Source of the DNA: Siphlonurus alternatus
Taxonomy: Eukaryota > Arthropoda > Insecta > Ephemeroptera > Siphlonuridae
Direction: 5' to 3'
Length of the DNA stretch: 64,000 nucleotides
NCBI GenBank assembly: GCA_949825025.1
Contig: OX463784.1
Span: 2,855,668-2,919,667 of the forward strand
Shown here: positions 1 to 11,335 of the stretch, in pieces
Position numbering within the stretch: the stretch's first letter is position 1
How the letters are laid out: each line of letters begins with the position of its first letter
Made by a program: the position numbers and the translations under genes
Notes under the pieces: model-generated
What the model saw: only the letters and a program-made list of their open reading frames with translations
Told to the model about the DNA's origin: nothing
Databases searched by the model: none

Positions 1-150
1 AAATTGTGCACTTGAGCTACTAATTATCTTGATACTACAGCAATCAGCTTGGCTCTAGCATAAAAATTACTCCGAGGAGCAATGATCAAAAATTAACATG
101 GTGAATATACGTCAGTGCTGCCAACTACCGGTGCTACACCCAATGCCCTT

Positions 151-376
151 AAGGCGGATTCAGATGGCGACATTGGCGATGCGACGCGATTTTGTCATAC
201 AAGCTGTGAAATCCTATGCGAAAGAGAATTCGCCATTGCGGCGGTGAATATCGCGTTATAAACTTTACGATGCTTTTCTTAATCGCCAAATATGGCCGCT
301 ATATAATAGATGTTACAGCAAGTGCGCATTATTCACTTCGCGTCGCATGCTGGAAATCGCCATGTGAGTCCGCCTT
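151..376. repeat. Short palindromic MITE
   Basis: The ends are inverted copies: AAGGCGGATTCAGATGGCGA on the left faces a right end whose reverse complement reads AAGGCGGACTCACATGGCGA. The match continues inward through a shared GCGACGCGA stretch. The interior has no coding potential. Its size (about 226 bp) fits a non-autonomous DNA transposon. I could not fix a target duplication, so the superfamily is open. Confidence 0.6.
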
Positions 377-882
377 TTTTAATATTAATTTATTTACGGC
401 AGTAATATAAGCTAGTCGGCTCCTGTCTCGCTGTCCGATTCCCCGCCCCAGTGCTTAAGAAGCCTGGGCGGCCCCAGGGCATGGGTTTGCGTAGCCCATG
501 AGCATCGCACCTCTATGAGCCGCCGTGGTGAAAGGCATATACAGCACACACAGTGCTCGCGGGAATGTTTCTTACCTCACCTAGGAATAGACCTGTCCAT
601 AATTCTGTGTGATGGGTTTTTTAATGATAAAAACAGCTACTTTAGACCAGCTGGTTACATTGTAATTTTTCCGCAATTTGTCAATGCATGCGACGGTAAA
701 TGTTGTCTAAAGATATAATTTAAATACTACATCAATATAAAGTTATAATGAGTATATTAATATTAACTATATTATCTTATTATGTATATATATTTAATTA
801 TTATAATACTATAAATTTATTAAACATAAATATATATTTTATTATGTAATAATTAATATATATAATGATGAATGTAGAAATT
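377..882. other. AT-rich interval, no gene seen
   Basis: After a moderately GC-rich stretch (about 410-560) the sequence becomes very AT-rich. No reading frame here resembles a known protein and no paired splice sites enclose one. Confidence 0.5.
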
Positions 883-1076
883 GCCAGACGCGGTTCCAGG
901 AGGAGGGGGGGGGGCTGCAACTTTCTCCAAATTTTGGATTTAACATGGGCAGTATAGGCGTTTCCCTCAATCCAGTTTTTTTTTAACATTAGGCAGCCCC
1001 CCCCCCCCCTTCCTTCAAATTTTGTAGCACCCCCCCCCCCCCTTCTCCCGAAATTTTTTCCTGGATCCGCGCCTAG
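883..1076. repeat. Imperfect palindrome with G/C homopolymer runs
   Basis: The left end carries ACGCGGTTCCAGGAGGAGG followed by a run of G. The right end is an inverted relative (reverse complement GGCGCGGATCCAGGAAAAAA) and contains two long C runs. The arms are homologous but diverged. It looks like a decayed foldback/MITE insertion. Confidence 0.45.
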
Positions 1077-1713
1077 AAATTGTTACCAAGTATTGATATA
1101 ATTTGAATGAGACATTCAGCATTTCATTTCAAAAATATATGAATGATTATTGCAAGTGAATTTAGTAATTTTTGTAATATAAATTATAACTTTAATAACA
1201 TTAAGTTAAAAATAAATTATAAACTTTTAAATACAGTTGATAATTTTAATTATTGTTTTCTTATAAGTTCGACTCATTGTGATCATCTCTAATTATCTAC
1301 TAAGTGCGGATGATTAATTGTGGCTTGTAAACAAGCCGCAACCAAACATGGCACACGCCAGACAACGATCAGCTACCCTAATAAAATCATGCCGGCAGTC
1401 GGCAACGTGTTTTATTGGAGCCTTGAAGCCGAGAAGCTAAAAGCTTTCTAATGTAATGCGGGGTCGGCTGGGATCTACCTGCGTTTTTTGATAGGGAATT
1501 TTTAGTCCCGCTCAGGGATAAATGAATATTTTGATGAAAATTAAATCCCATAAATTCCCTAATTGTCGGGCAAAATTCATTTTTTGCCATGTTGTGAGAT
1601 GTAAAAAGTTTGAGGATGTCCTAAAATTTCAATTTTTTATTTTGAACAGTTTAATGGGAATTAATGAATGTTTACCCTCAGGGACGAAAAAATCCCCACT
1701 CGGGAGGACGAGG
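1077..1713. other. Unassigned sequence ending at a duplication breakpoint
   Basis: No gene is recognisable. The stretch ends exactly at TTAA (1,714-1,717), where the homologous copy at 57,756 continues instead into the intron next to a caspase exon. Two loosely similar inverted blocks (near 1,495-1,560 and 1,650-1,700) share GGGAATT and CTCAGGGA motifs. The stretch may be the right part of a TTAA-targeting element that begins left of the window, but I see no matching left end. Confidence 0.35.
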
Positions 1714-2375
1714 TTAATAAGTTCAAATGTTAATGAGGCAAAAGATTTATGTTTAATCACTTCCTTAAAATTCTGAACAAGAGAATAATATTTATAATTT
1801 AAATTTTTGATTTCTCTGCAAGAACACTTCAATTTATTTATTTCGTCATCACAACATAAAAATTTTCAAAAATTTTGATTGAAATGCTGCGACTTTCCTA
1901 ATAATACACAATTTAAATCATCATAACTAATATTTATTAGCTGAATCGATAAAAGATATCGGAAAATACAATTGTCAATTCTATGCTGTTTTTAAGTTTT
2001 GAATCATGCTAAAAATATAAATTTTAGTAAACTGGAGGCAGGCTTGTGACAGGCTGTCTGCTCAAAGAAGCGATAAATTTTATAACAAATCAATGTAACT
2101 ACGAGGCTTTTGAAATACATACGCAATGATTAATTAATTTTTTACAAGCGTTTACATAAACGATTACCAGCAGACACTTCAATGACATCATGGGCGTAAC
2201 CACACCACAAGAAAATTGACTCTTCCTAATCTCTGTAAATATATTAGGCAAAATATATTAATTAAAAAATTGCACAAAATTTAAAGGTGTATTTCTCCGA
2301 GATGTTTCGATTGAGCAAATAAAAAAATTTGATACAATTTGTCCACTTTGTAGTCATCATCAATTTGTTTTTCAG

Positions 2376-2566
2376 CTTTTCTGCGGTCCGACATAGATAT
2401 CCCTGCAAGTGTTTTTGTTGTGATTTTTGCATCAATCAAAGACAATGCAATCCAAGAACATCCCATTGCAAGAATCGAGGAATTATTCCTTGCAGAGAAA
2501 TGCCCAAATCTCAATGGAAAACCAAAAATGTTAATGTTTCTTGATGCTAAAATTTCTTGCATACAA
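2376..2566 (+). pseudogene. Pseudo-caspase exon (p20 second half), duplicate copy
   Basis: A TTTTCAG acceptor precedes a 191-nt open exon that ends in CAA|GTAAGT. The frame (phase 1 in, phase 0 out) gives a caspase p20-like segment that includes FLAEKCPNLNGKPK, the counterpart of the family's 'CPsLkGKPK' strand before the catalytic cysteine. Its protein sequence is the same as that of the exon at 58,398-58,588; the two base differences I see are silent. The catalytic His position is Ala and no QAC motif is present. Both splice signals are intact, so it may still be expressed from an upstream gene outside the window. I label it a pseudogene because no complete gene is visible around it. Confidence 0.6.
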
Positions 2567-2914
2567 GTAAGTAACCAGTTATCCCCCCCTCCCACACACA
2601 CAAACACACATACCAAGAAAAAAGAAGCACATTACCAACTTGCCTGTACCATGAATATTGGCTGTTAAGTCAAGCTTCCTTCACTTACCCTTATTGATAC
2701 TTTTTGAATGTAATATTTAAAAAGAATGAAGTTCATTTTGTTAAAGAAATTAAACACGGTTAAATTACTATTAAATTTAATCCAGTGTGAAACGTAAACC
2801 TGAAACCAAAATTTAATTACAGATCATAATTTTCACGGCACGGCAAGCATTTACTAGATTAATTTTTTTCCAAATATCACTTCAAACAATTTTATGTAAT
2901 TCACAATTTGTAAT

Positions 2915-3229
2915 AGAGTATTGTCCTCAATTTTTTTTATTGCAGAAATGGAAAGAGGGTGCAAAGTTATGCTACACTGATTTTTTTCAGATTTTTTAGA
3001 GCCCGGGAACTATTTTTAAAAAATTATTGAAAGTCCGTTTCGTGACGTCACGAGACGCCGCTCCTTAAGAAAAAGATAGGACTTGACGCCGCGTGACGTC
3101 ACAAATAGGACTTTCAATAATTTTTTAAAAATACTTCCCGGGCTCTAAAAAATCGGAAAAAAATCAGGGTAGCATAACGTTGCACCCTCTATCCATTTCT
3201 GCAATAAAAAAAATGGAGGACAATACTCC
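2915..3229. mobile_element. 315-bp palindromic MITE with an empty site in the paralogous copy
   Basis: It is absent at the matching place in the other duplicate (near 59,680), where ...TGTAAT|TGCAT... is uninterrupted. The insertion duplicated AT (2,913-2,914 and 3,230-3,231). The arms are long inverted repeats starting GAGTATTGTCCTC, and they contain TTTATTGCAGAAATGGA, AGAGCCCGGGAA and a central GTGACGTCACG motif. It therefore inserted after the segmental duplication. Relatives lie at 35,196-35,465 and 35,944-36,280. Confidence 0.85.
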
Positions 3230-3253
3230 ATTGCATATATTTCAACATTCAAG

Positions 3254-3356
3254 GAATCTTCCCAAAGAGAACATGATGCCCGTGAAGGAACACTCAGCAC
3301 CGACTATTGCGTCACAAATCACTCAGACATCTTGATTGTGGGGGCCTGTGGAAAAG
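3254..3356 (+). pseudogene. Pseudo-caspase exon (p20/p10 linker), duplicate copy
   Basis: The 103-nt open exon lies between an AG acceptor (TTCAACATTCAAG) and a G|GTGAG donor, phase 0 to phase 1. It encodes a 34-residue segment ending DILIVGACGKG, the counterpart of the caspase 'DFLVxYSTxxG' strand. The copy at 59,706-59,808 reads IVRAYGKG instead. Three of the four differences I noted change the residue (Asn/Asp, Gly/Arg, Cys/Tyr), consistent with relaxed or altered constraint. No p10 exon follows within the duplicated block. Confidence 0.55.
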
Positions 3357-3473
3357 GTGAGATTGAAAATTTGAATCAAAGCTACCCTTCAAATTGTGAT
3401 TAACAGCTTTTTTCACTTGTTAAACGGTTTGAAGTAAATACGTGCAATGATGTAAGACACTATATTTAACCAA

Positions 3474-3722
<249 letters not shown>

Positions 3723-3839
3723 AATGAAAAGAAATGAACCGAAAAGGAAATGAAGCGAAAATTTTATTTTGCCACGCCCTCACCACGCCTTTGTTTAAGG
3801 GAGTGGTAGGGATGTATTTTAAAATCTGGCAACACTGTA

Positions 3840-3955
3840 ACATTTTCGGTTCATTTCCTATTCGATTTATTTCCTTTTCGGCTCATTTCATATTCGATTA
3901 AGTTCCTTCTCAGCTCAATCGGCTCATTTCCTTTTCGGCTGATTTCTTTATGTAC
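3840..3955. repeat. Short minisatellite, contracted copy
   Basis: Units of the type TTCGGCTCATTTCCTATTCG occur a few times here. The matching array at 60,300-60,590 is about 2.5 times longer. Confidence 0.7.
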
Positions 3956-4158
3956 GTGAAGTAGCTCCCCCCCCCCCCCGGCCCCTTACTTTCAGAACTA
4001 ATTCTAAAATTTGGTGCAGTAATAAGTGCTCCATTAGTGCTAATTAGTGTCGTATGACACACATCAGCCCCCCTTTATATATAAACACATGTTTAAATCA
4101 AATTTGAATGAGCTAGGGGGGGCCCACTTCACGGTAGTCTCCCCATTTACAGCACTAG

Positions 4159-5368
4159 CACTAGCACGGGTTACAATTCAATATTAAGTATGTGATTTGG
4201 CAATGTTAACTGATCTATTTTCCCATTTAAGATTCAATGTTATCACATCATTTTTGAGAGGTTTTAAAAATTCATATAAAATCAGGAAATTGTCGTAGAA
4301 TGCTGTAATAGGGATTGTTCTTCATGAAATTCTCGTGCCTTTTGAAATATTCACAAAAACTTTAAACTTTTTTTTTGGTCAGTACCCCATTGAGGACCTT
4401 AAGCAGTGATGCAACGCGTCGCAAAGCTTCGGGCGAATTTTCGCTAGTTAGCGAATATTCGCGAAGTTTCGCACGCCAAGTTTCGCGCGAAACTTCGTGA
4501 AATTGACATTTTCCCGATTTTCCCGCTCTACTTTTTCCAATCGTATGTAATGAATTCGCCGTTTTCTACCTAAATTTGCATTATTAAGGTAGAGATAACG
4601 CCGAACAGCTGTTCTACGTAATCCCCTTTGATTAACATGAAAAACTTAGCAAATTGACAAAAATTCTGATTTTTTTTTGAGAGACAGATATTAGTGCCTA
4701 AAAGCCATAGAAAAAAGTTATTCATTTTCAAGCTTGAAATTTTTTAAACAAATGCATAGATATGTTATCTTACACTTAAAAAATTAGTAATTGAAATAAT
4801 TAGCGGAAAAATTTGATACTGTTGTCACACATCTATAAGGGACACGTACTACTTTTTAGCATGAATAAAAAGAAAAGAAAATATGCATATTTTTTCCGCA
4901 TAAATTGAAAGTCAGAAATATCATGTGGTTAATACAGTCCCTTCATTTGTATGTACGTTATACAAAAATTAGGCTCAATATTATAACGTACATAAAACTA
5001 CTGGAATTCGAGTGCAGGTACTAGAGGCAGTGGGCTGGAGGGTTCGAGAAACGTGTGGCTGTAAAATCATAAAATTTCACCCCCTCCCTCTTGACGTCAT
5101 TTTATTATCTTCTGCATGTCGGCGGCAGTCTGCTCACTTTCTAGTTTCAAACCGTATTTGATTATTAGCCATAGTTATGGAATGTTATGTGTGTATTATA
5201 TTGATACACATACTTGCATTTTTTTTTTAATAAAGTTAACTTTGTGTTACAATCGTACGTAATGTAGACAAATTTTAATGTACAATATATATAAATGTAT
5301 ATAATATGTATATATATATATATATTATAATCAAAAGGGTACTTCTAATTACTATATAATAATATACT
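4159..5368. other. Intergenic, with a decayed half-MITE
   Basis: No gene is seen. At about 4,584-4,750, TTAAGGTAGAGATAAC followed by TTTGATTAACATG and TTTTTTTGAGAGACAG matches the left half of the palindromic element at 54,946-55,328, so a single arm of that family remains. Around 4,405-4,490 the motif TTCGC/GCGAA recurs in both orientations. Confidence 0.5.
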
Positions 5369-5735
5369 CTACGTAGTAAGTTTGAAACGTTGACCCTTCT
5401 GAAACCATAACTTAATTGAGCGTTTCGCGGGCTCGAATATTATCCGGAACGGGACGGTTAACGGTTTTGCAATCCATCCCAACATATTTTCTGCGGCTGA
5501 GGGAAACGTGAAAACCTTAGCCAGGATGGATGCTACAGCTTTTGTCCATGAACCGGAAGTGCAAAATAGTCCAAAGCCAGGGGTACCACACATGGTGGAA
5601 AAGCGCAACGATTTACTCCTGGGTGGAAAACTTATTTTTTTTAATGGTCACCCATCCATCTACTAACCACACTTAGCGTTGCTTGATTTCGGTGATCTGA
5701 CAAGACCCGGTCAAGTGTAGTGCACCTACACCTCC
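5369..5735 (-). mobile_element. 5S-rRNA-derived SINE, copy 1
   Basis: On the minus strand the head reads GATCACCGAAATCAAGCAAC, then GGTTAGTAGATGGATGGGTG, then ACC. These match the internal promoter region of 5S rRNA (A box, intermediate element, C box; 5S has GATCACCGAAgTtAAGCAAC and GGTTAGTAcTtGGATGGGTG). The body then diverges from 5S completely and is shared with copies at 30,668 and 33,480 (markers: CATGAACCGGAAGTGCA, CGTTTCCCTCAG). It is non-coding and would depend on a LINE for movement. Confidence 0.85.
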
Positions 5736-5915
5736 CATTATATACAAAGGGAGGAGCTGAACTTGACCGGGTCTCGTAAATAATAATAAATTATTATTAT
5801 TATGTATTTTTCTTGCTTTCTTCTTCATAAGCACTAACACCGGGCTCAATCAAGCCAAGGTGTAAGTGCCTGTACCAAACATTGAGAGGGGATTGCGGGT
5901 AAGCATGCAGGGGTG

Positions 5916-6518
5916 CTACAAGCTCAAAAACTTGCGCACAATATTAGCCGTGCCAAGAATAGCAGCCTTCTGCATGACACGCACATGGTATTCTTTGAGA
6001 GCCAACTTCTCTCTGGCATCTGACCAGTCTTTGGTCACAAGACCGTTACTAGAGATTACAACTGGAACCACATCAACACTACGGAGCTGGTACATGTCTT
6101 TGAGCTCGACAGCAAGTGGCTGGTACTTGCGCTTTTTCTCCGCAACTGTGGTCACAAGATTCTCGTCTAGCGGGACAGCAATGTCGACAATCACCGCTGT
6201 TCGAGCTTTCTTGTCAAAGAGAACAAGATCAGGTCTGTTTGCTTCAACAGCTCTATCTGTGGCGATGGCAGAATCCCACAGGATTTTTGCATCCTGATTA
6301 CGGAGAACCTGTTCCGGCTTGCACTTATAGTACGGAACCTCTCTCTCAATGAGACCAACTGGACAGCCCCCAGTGACATGCTGAATGGACTCGTTAGCCT
6401 GCTTGCAAAGACGACACCGGTCACTGATGTTGACTTTGAGGATGTGTCGCTCATACACCCTAGTCCTGATGACCTGATCCTGTATAGCACAGACAAAGCC
6501 CTCTGTCTCCGCAAACAA
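5916..6518 (-). pseudogene. LINE A copy 1, zinc knuckle and endonuclease part
   Basis: The frame encodes CRLCKQANESIQHVTGGCP (C-x2-C-x8-H-x4-C knuckle) and RPDLVLFDKK...VDIAVP, the PD...D core of a restriction-like nuclease. Compared with LINE A copy 2 about 77 bp are missing near 6,359, just after the knuckle (copy 2 bases 18,431-18,507). The copy is therefore cut between the knuckle and the nuclease fold, although the frame happens to continue. It is separated from its reverse transcriptase by the LINE B insertion. Confidence 0.85.
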
Positions 6519-6552
6519 CCCACTTGTCCGCAGCCACTCAGTGGAACTCTTG

Positions 6553-8087
6553 TTTTTTTTTTTTTTTTTTTTTTATTGGTCAATTTAATTATACATCTCA
6601 GCCAAGGTTATAACATATAACCTTATTGGCTGATACAAATTTCAAGAAAGTAAATTTCTTCAAGACCTTGCTGATAATAACTTTTAACTTAATTAACAAA
6701 AAATTTAAGACAAACTTCTTATTTTGAACAAAAGCAAATAAAAAATTTACGGTTGAAATTAGAAACATAATTATACTTGTTTTCAAATTTTTACATATTA
6801 TATTAGTTAATAGTTATCAATACTTTTTCAAATAGATACATAAATTTAAAAGAGAAAAATACAGATTTTTTTTTCACATAAAATCAAAATATAACCGAAA
6901 ACTCTAATACTATTTTTGAGTGTATATTATTTTGAACAAATGCAGATAAAAAATTTGCCGTTGAAATTAGAAACATAATTATACTTGTTTTCAAATTTTT
7001 ACATATTATATTAGTTAATAATTTTCATTACTTTTTCAAATAGATACAAAAATTTAAAAGAGAAAAATACAGATTTTTTATTCACATAAAATCAAAATAT
7101 AACCGAAAACTCTAATACTATTATTGAATATCCTATTTAAATTTTAAATTCATGACAAATTTTAGAAACAAAACAGAATAAAAAATAAACATTTTAGCAC
7201 ATCTTCATTGATGTCCATAACCTGAAACAAACAGAGTTTAGTATTTTTGTATAACATAATAAAATACAAACAAATTTCTTCATCATTTAAATATATAATT
7301 TTTATTTCATATTAATTCTTGATTCATGTACTTCAAATTCTGAACCTTGAATTTAAATAATAAAGGATATGAGTTAATTGTTACGGCAGGTTGAATTAAG
7401 TAATATTAAGAACTTTGGTGGAATTTTTCCATTCATAACACAAAAATAATATGTTGAAAATTACATTTACTTATTCAGAAATTTAGTAATTTATTTATCT
7501 AACTAATGATCTTATATCAAATCATATTATCAAATACTGTAAACATACATATTCAAAAATGCACCTTGTTTATTTTAGTAATAAAATTGAATTAAGCTGA
7601 AAATGAAATGTACATTTTATTAAATATGAACTGATGATTAGCCGATACCTGAAACATAACACATGAAACAATTCATATTTAAAGTGCAGTAAAAAATTTT
7701 TTTACATACAATTTTAACATTTAATCAAGTTGTTAGCATCCATTTCTTCATTTTAAAATTTACTTTATTTTTTGTATCCAGTTTTTTAGATTACTCGGTA
7801 ATTCATTCCATAATCTAGGAAGAATAAATTCCCAAGTTCTCTCACCAAACCTATTTACACTTCTTGGGGCAAATAATGGTTGTAATAAATATTGACGAGT
7901 ACCATATTCATGTTCTCTGGGCTTTCCATGTGACTCATCAAAATATTGTTCAAATAGTAAAGAGAGTTTAGCTTGAAGTTTGACTGGTAATATTTTCCAA
8001 TAGTTGTATATATTATCAGATTCATTAAATTTTTCTCCGAATTTCATGCTTTTTAACAACCTTTTTTGCATTTTATTATCTGATAAT
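6553..8087 (-). mobile_element. 5'-truncated LINE B inserted inside LINE A
   Basis: A T run (6,553-6,574) is the poly(A) tail read on the minus strand. The coding end (about 7,760-8,080) shows FDESHGKPREHEYGTR, RSVNRFGERTWEFILPRLWN and similar blocks, matching the C-terminus of the LINE B ORF2 at 27.3-29.8 kb. Compared with the uninterrupted site in LINE A copy 2 (near 18,697) only 3-6 bp of target are lost and no target duplication is visible. The 3' UTR, about 1.2 kb, carries an internal direct repeat (about 6,710-6,900 and 6,930-7,130). Confidence 0.85.
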
Positions 8088-11080
8088 CCACCTGATCCGA
8101 AGACAACGCTGCAGCAAACCGACCATGCAACGCTTTTGCTGACCACCCCAAAACTCTGTCAGCCTGGGTTCTAATAGCAGGCTGAAACTCTTGCTCACTC
8201 AAATGTAGCGGAGTGTAGCCACGGTCCTGGTTGCAAATAGCTGCATGCAACCCATCACCACGTGACACAAAGTACTGCCGAAGTTTCAACTCCTGCTGAC
8301 GACACATCAACTCCATGCTGAGCAATCCTCTTCCACCTACATGACGTGAAAGGTACAGTTTCTCGACTGAGCTCCTCGGGTGATGTATCCTGTGCTTCGT
8401 GAGGGTGGTTCTCACTTTTCTATCAAAAGCTTACAGTGACGTCTCCGACCACCTGACGACACCAAACGTATACCCAGCCACAGGGATAGCCCACGTATTA
8501 ATCGCAGTAATCTTGTTCCTCGCACTGACAAAAGACTTGCAAATCTTGTCGACTCGAGACAGCACTTTTTTCTCGACTTGTTTTCTGGCATCTACATCTT
8601 TAATGCCAATTAGCTGCTGCAGACCGAGGTACTTGTAGTTTTCCTCGACACCCAAGTCTTGAATAACGGTGCCTCCCATGAGCCGCAGGCCTTCTTGTGG
8701 ATCTTGAATCTCCCCTTTTCTCACATGCACAACAGCACACTTGTCAAGACCAAACTCCATGCAAATTGCATCACTAAAACTTTTGACAAGTTCAAACATG
8801 CTGAGCAACTGGTCTTCACCAGAAGCATATAACTTGAGGTCATCCATGTAAAACTGGTGAGAAATGCGAACTTCTGGATTCCTCTGTAGAACGTAACCAT
8901 ACCCAGAGGTTCGGAGCATCCTGCTCAGCGGGTTCAATGCAAGACAGAACCATAATGGGCTGAAACTATTTCCCTGAAAAATACCTCTCGAGATTCGCAT
9001 CTCTCTGGTCTTGTAGCTGACCGCCCCCTTTGTTTACATGAAGACAAGTCCTCCACATGCCCATGCAAGAAGTGAGAATCTGAACAATGCAAGGATGAAT
9101 CTTGTAAATGTGAAGTACAGAGAGGAGCCAGGAATGGGGGACTGAATCAAAGGCTTTCTTGTAGACAACCCAACCTACTGAAATATTACGGTGTTTTCTA
9201 CGAGCCTGCTGAGACACAACAGCGTCAACCACCAATAACTCCCGGCATCCCCTCGTGCCCTTCCGACAGCCATTCTGTTCCTCAGCAAGAAGTCCATTCG
9301 CGACAAGGTGGTCATAAATCTTTATCGACAGAATGGATGTGAAGATCTTGTATAGAGTGGGAAGACATGTGATTGGCCTATAGTTCTTGGAATTCAATGA
9401 ATCACCTGACTTTGGCTTCATGTACGTAATTCCAAGCGTACAAAATCTTGGCACAATAGACGGATCTTCCAAGGCCTCATGAAAGTGAGTAGCAAGAGCC
9501 TGGTGAGTATTTTTAAAATACTTCCACCAGAAGTTGTGAATACCATCCACACCCGGGGCCTTCCAGTTCTCCGTTTTCCTAATTGCAGCCTGTACATCAG
9601 CCAGTGTAATACTAACTGCTGGCATTGCCGGAATGTCTCTGCATTCCTCCTCTTCCTCTCGCAACCAGTAAGCATCTTCAGAGTGTTGCTTTGGCTCCGA
9701 CCAAATGGACGACCAAAACTCTGCCATTGTTTCTGCTTTAGGCGGCCGCTGAGGTTGCTCCTCTTTGCCCTCTTCCTCCAATTTCCGATAGAACAATTTC
9801 TGATCAGCAGCAAAAATGCTTATTTGCTGCCTCCGCTTAGCTGCCTCATTATATCTCCTGATACGGGCACCAAGCGCTGCAATTCGTTGTCTTAGTTGCT
9901 CTTCCTTCTCTCTTAGCTTCTTCTCGAAGTCCCTGTCCGTCCTTCTCACCTTGATACTTCTTTCAATGAGACGAATGCCTGCTAAAACCTTTTTACTGCA
10001 TCCATCCTGGTCAGCAAAGAACACCGCCAGATGGCTTATATCCCTCCGAGCTCTGTTGATCTTCTCCTCGATCCTCTTCCTCCAAGCTGGCACATACTCT
10101 TGAGAAGAACGCTTACGGGCTTGCCGCTGCGAGCGATTCTTAATCTCAACACCAAGAACCTGACATACAGCTAGAGCAGCACAGTGCACAAGCCCAGCAA
10201 CCTCCTCCAGACTAGACCCTGCCAAATCAGTTTCTAGCATCTGATCTGCAACAGCAACACAGGAGAAAACCTGCACATTGCATCTTAATTTGGGAATGCG
10301 AGGGCGACTCTCAAGCGGAACACCCTGATATTGCAACTTGAAAGACTCGTATAAATCCCCAAGCTTGTCTCGCAAATCTCTTTCCATATGATGTTGACTC
10401 TCTGCTCCTTCCCTTTCTAGCTCTGGCTGAGGCAACACTTCTTCCACAACATCCTCCTCCTCTCCTTCACTGCCACTTGAAGGTGCTTGCTGCTGATGTA
10501 GCTGCAACTCCTGTGCAATCTCCCCCTTGATCTTGTCCAGTTCCGCTGCCGAGAGAGCTCCTTTACTCATGATGGAACGCAGCTGGCCGCAAACTCGCTG
10601 CCCGTCCATTGTCGTGTCCGGAAAAATCTTCTTCCACTCGTCAAATATTCTCTCCCTATACCCTTCCATCTCCCTCTCAATGTTGGTACTCCTATAGTAC
10701 GCACGCATGACCGACATATTCATGTCCTTGGTCCACTTCGTGCGTTGGCGTACAAGGCCAGCAGCAGTGAGAGGAGCTCTGGGCTCCTCCAAACCACCAC
10801 CTGCCTGCGCAGCCGGAGCAGCTGCACTCGCGGTAGCCCTGAGTGGCGCAGCGCCGCGCCTCCCTCGATGTTGTGAGGAAGATTCACTACGTTCCACTGG
10901 TACGGGTAGCTCATTTGAAACAGACGGCCCAGTACCAGAACCCCCTGCGCGGCCTTTCGACCGGTCGCCATTATCTCGCTCCTTTAAAGAAATTTCCATA
11001 TTTTCCTTGTCCAGCGTACTGGTACTGAAGAGAAGCCCAAGGAACAACTCCCCAGGTGGAAACCCAAAGCACGGTCCCAC
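8088..11080 (-). pseudogene. LINE A copy 1, N-terminal and reverse-transcriptase part
   Basis: The longest piece (8,966-11,080, 704 codons) begins with a low-complexity leader, then RTKWTKDMNMSVMRAYYRST (a Myb-like DNA-binding segment usual in this element class), then a charged helical region, then the RT fingers (NWKAPGVDGIHNFWWKYF). Motif A reads GWVVYKKAFDS where copy 2 has GWVDYKKAFDS, so the catalytic Asp is lost. A frameshift near 9,020 moves the frame to 8,431-9,000, which carries FYMDDLKLYA. A stop near 8,430 separates a last part that runs to the LINE B insertion. Confidence 0.85.
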
Positions 11081-11335
11081 ACTCCGTTACCTCCTTACGA
11101 AGGCTGGGTACCCTCCCTGCCCTTTAGACCCCTGACGGGGAGCCTCCACACCACGACAAGGTGGACATGGGCCCCCCCCCCTGCATGCATCATCCCACAT
11201 GCTCCCAATCCCCTCATAAACAAAGCGCCGGGGCACAGTGCAGCATGCAAGCATCTAACACCGATCCCATTGCAAGCGAATACTTGGGCAAAAGCGACAT
11301 GCAAGGAAAAACATGCAGGGGGGAGAAGTGGGGGT

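Larger units (their letters stand above)
5790..11335 (-). mobile_element. LINE A copy 1: RLE-type non-LTR retrotransposon, interrupted
   Basis: A minus-strand element starting (3' side) at a TTATTATT tract near 5,790-5,804 and reaching another TTA tract at 11,336. Protein order from the N-terminus: Myb-like segment, coiled-coil-like charged region, reverse transcriptase, CCHC knuckle, PD-(D/E)XK-type endonuclease. That is the layout of R2/R4/NeSL-type elements, which use a restriction-like endonuclease (established for those families). The copy is dead: it carries frameshifts, a roughly 77-bp deletion, a catalytic substitution and an inserted LINE B (6,553-8,087). It is the only LINE A copy here that keeps the 5' leader and N-terminal region. 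Confidence 0.85.

Noticed and set aside
2281..2616. Minus-strand 111-codon frame, repeated at 58,300-58,629
   Set aside because: It is antisense to the pseudo-caspase exon, which has splice sites and family motifs on the plus strand.
5640..5735. Functional 5S rRNA gene
   Set aside because: Only the internal promoter region matches. The 5S 5' and 3' stem halves are missing and the body is SINE sequence.
5866..6297. Plus-strand frames of 140-170 codons at 5,866 and 17,850
   Set aside because: They are antisense shadows of the LINE A endonuclease. The minus strand carries the conserved motifs.
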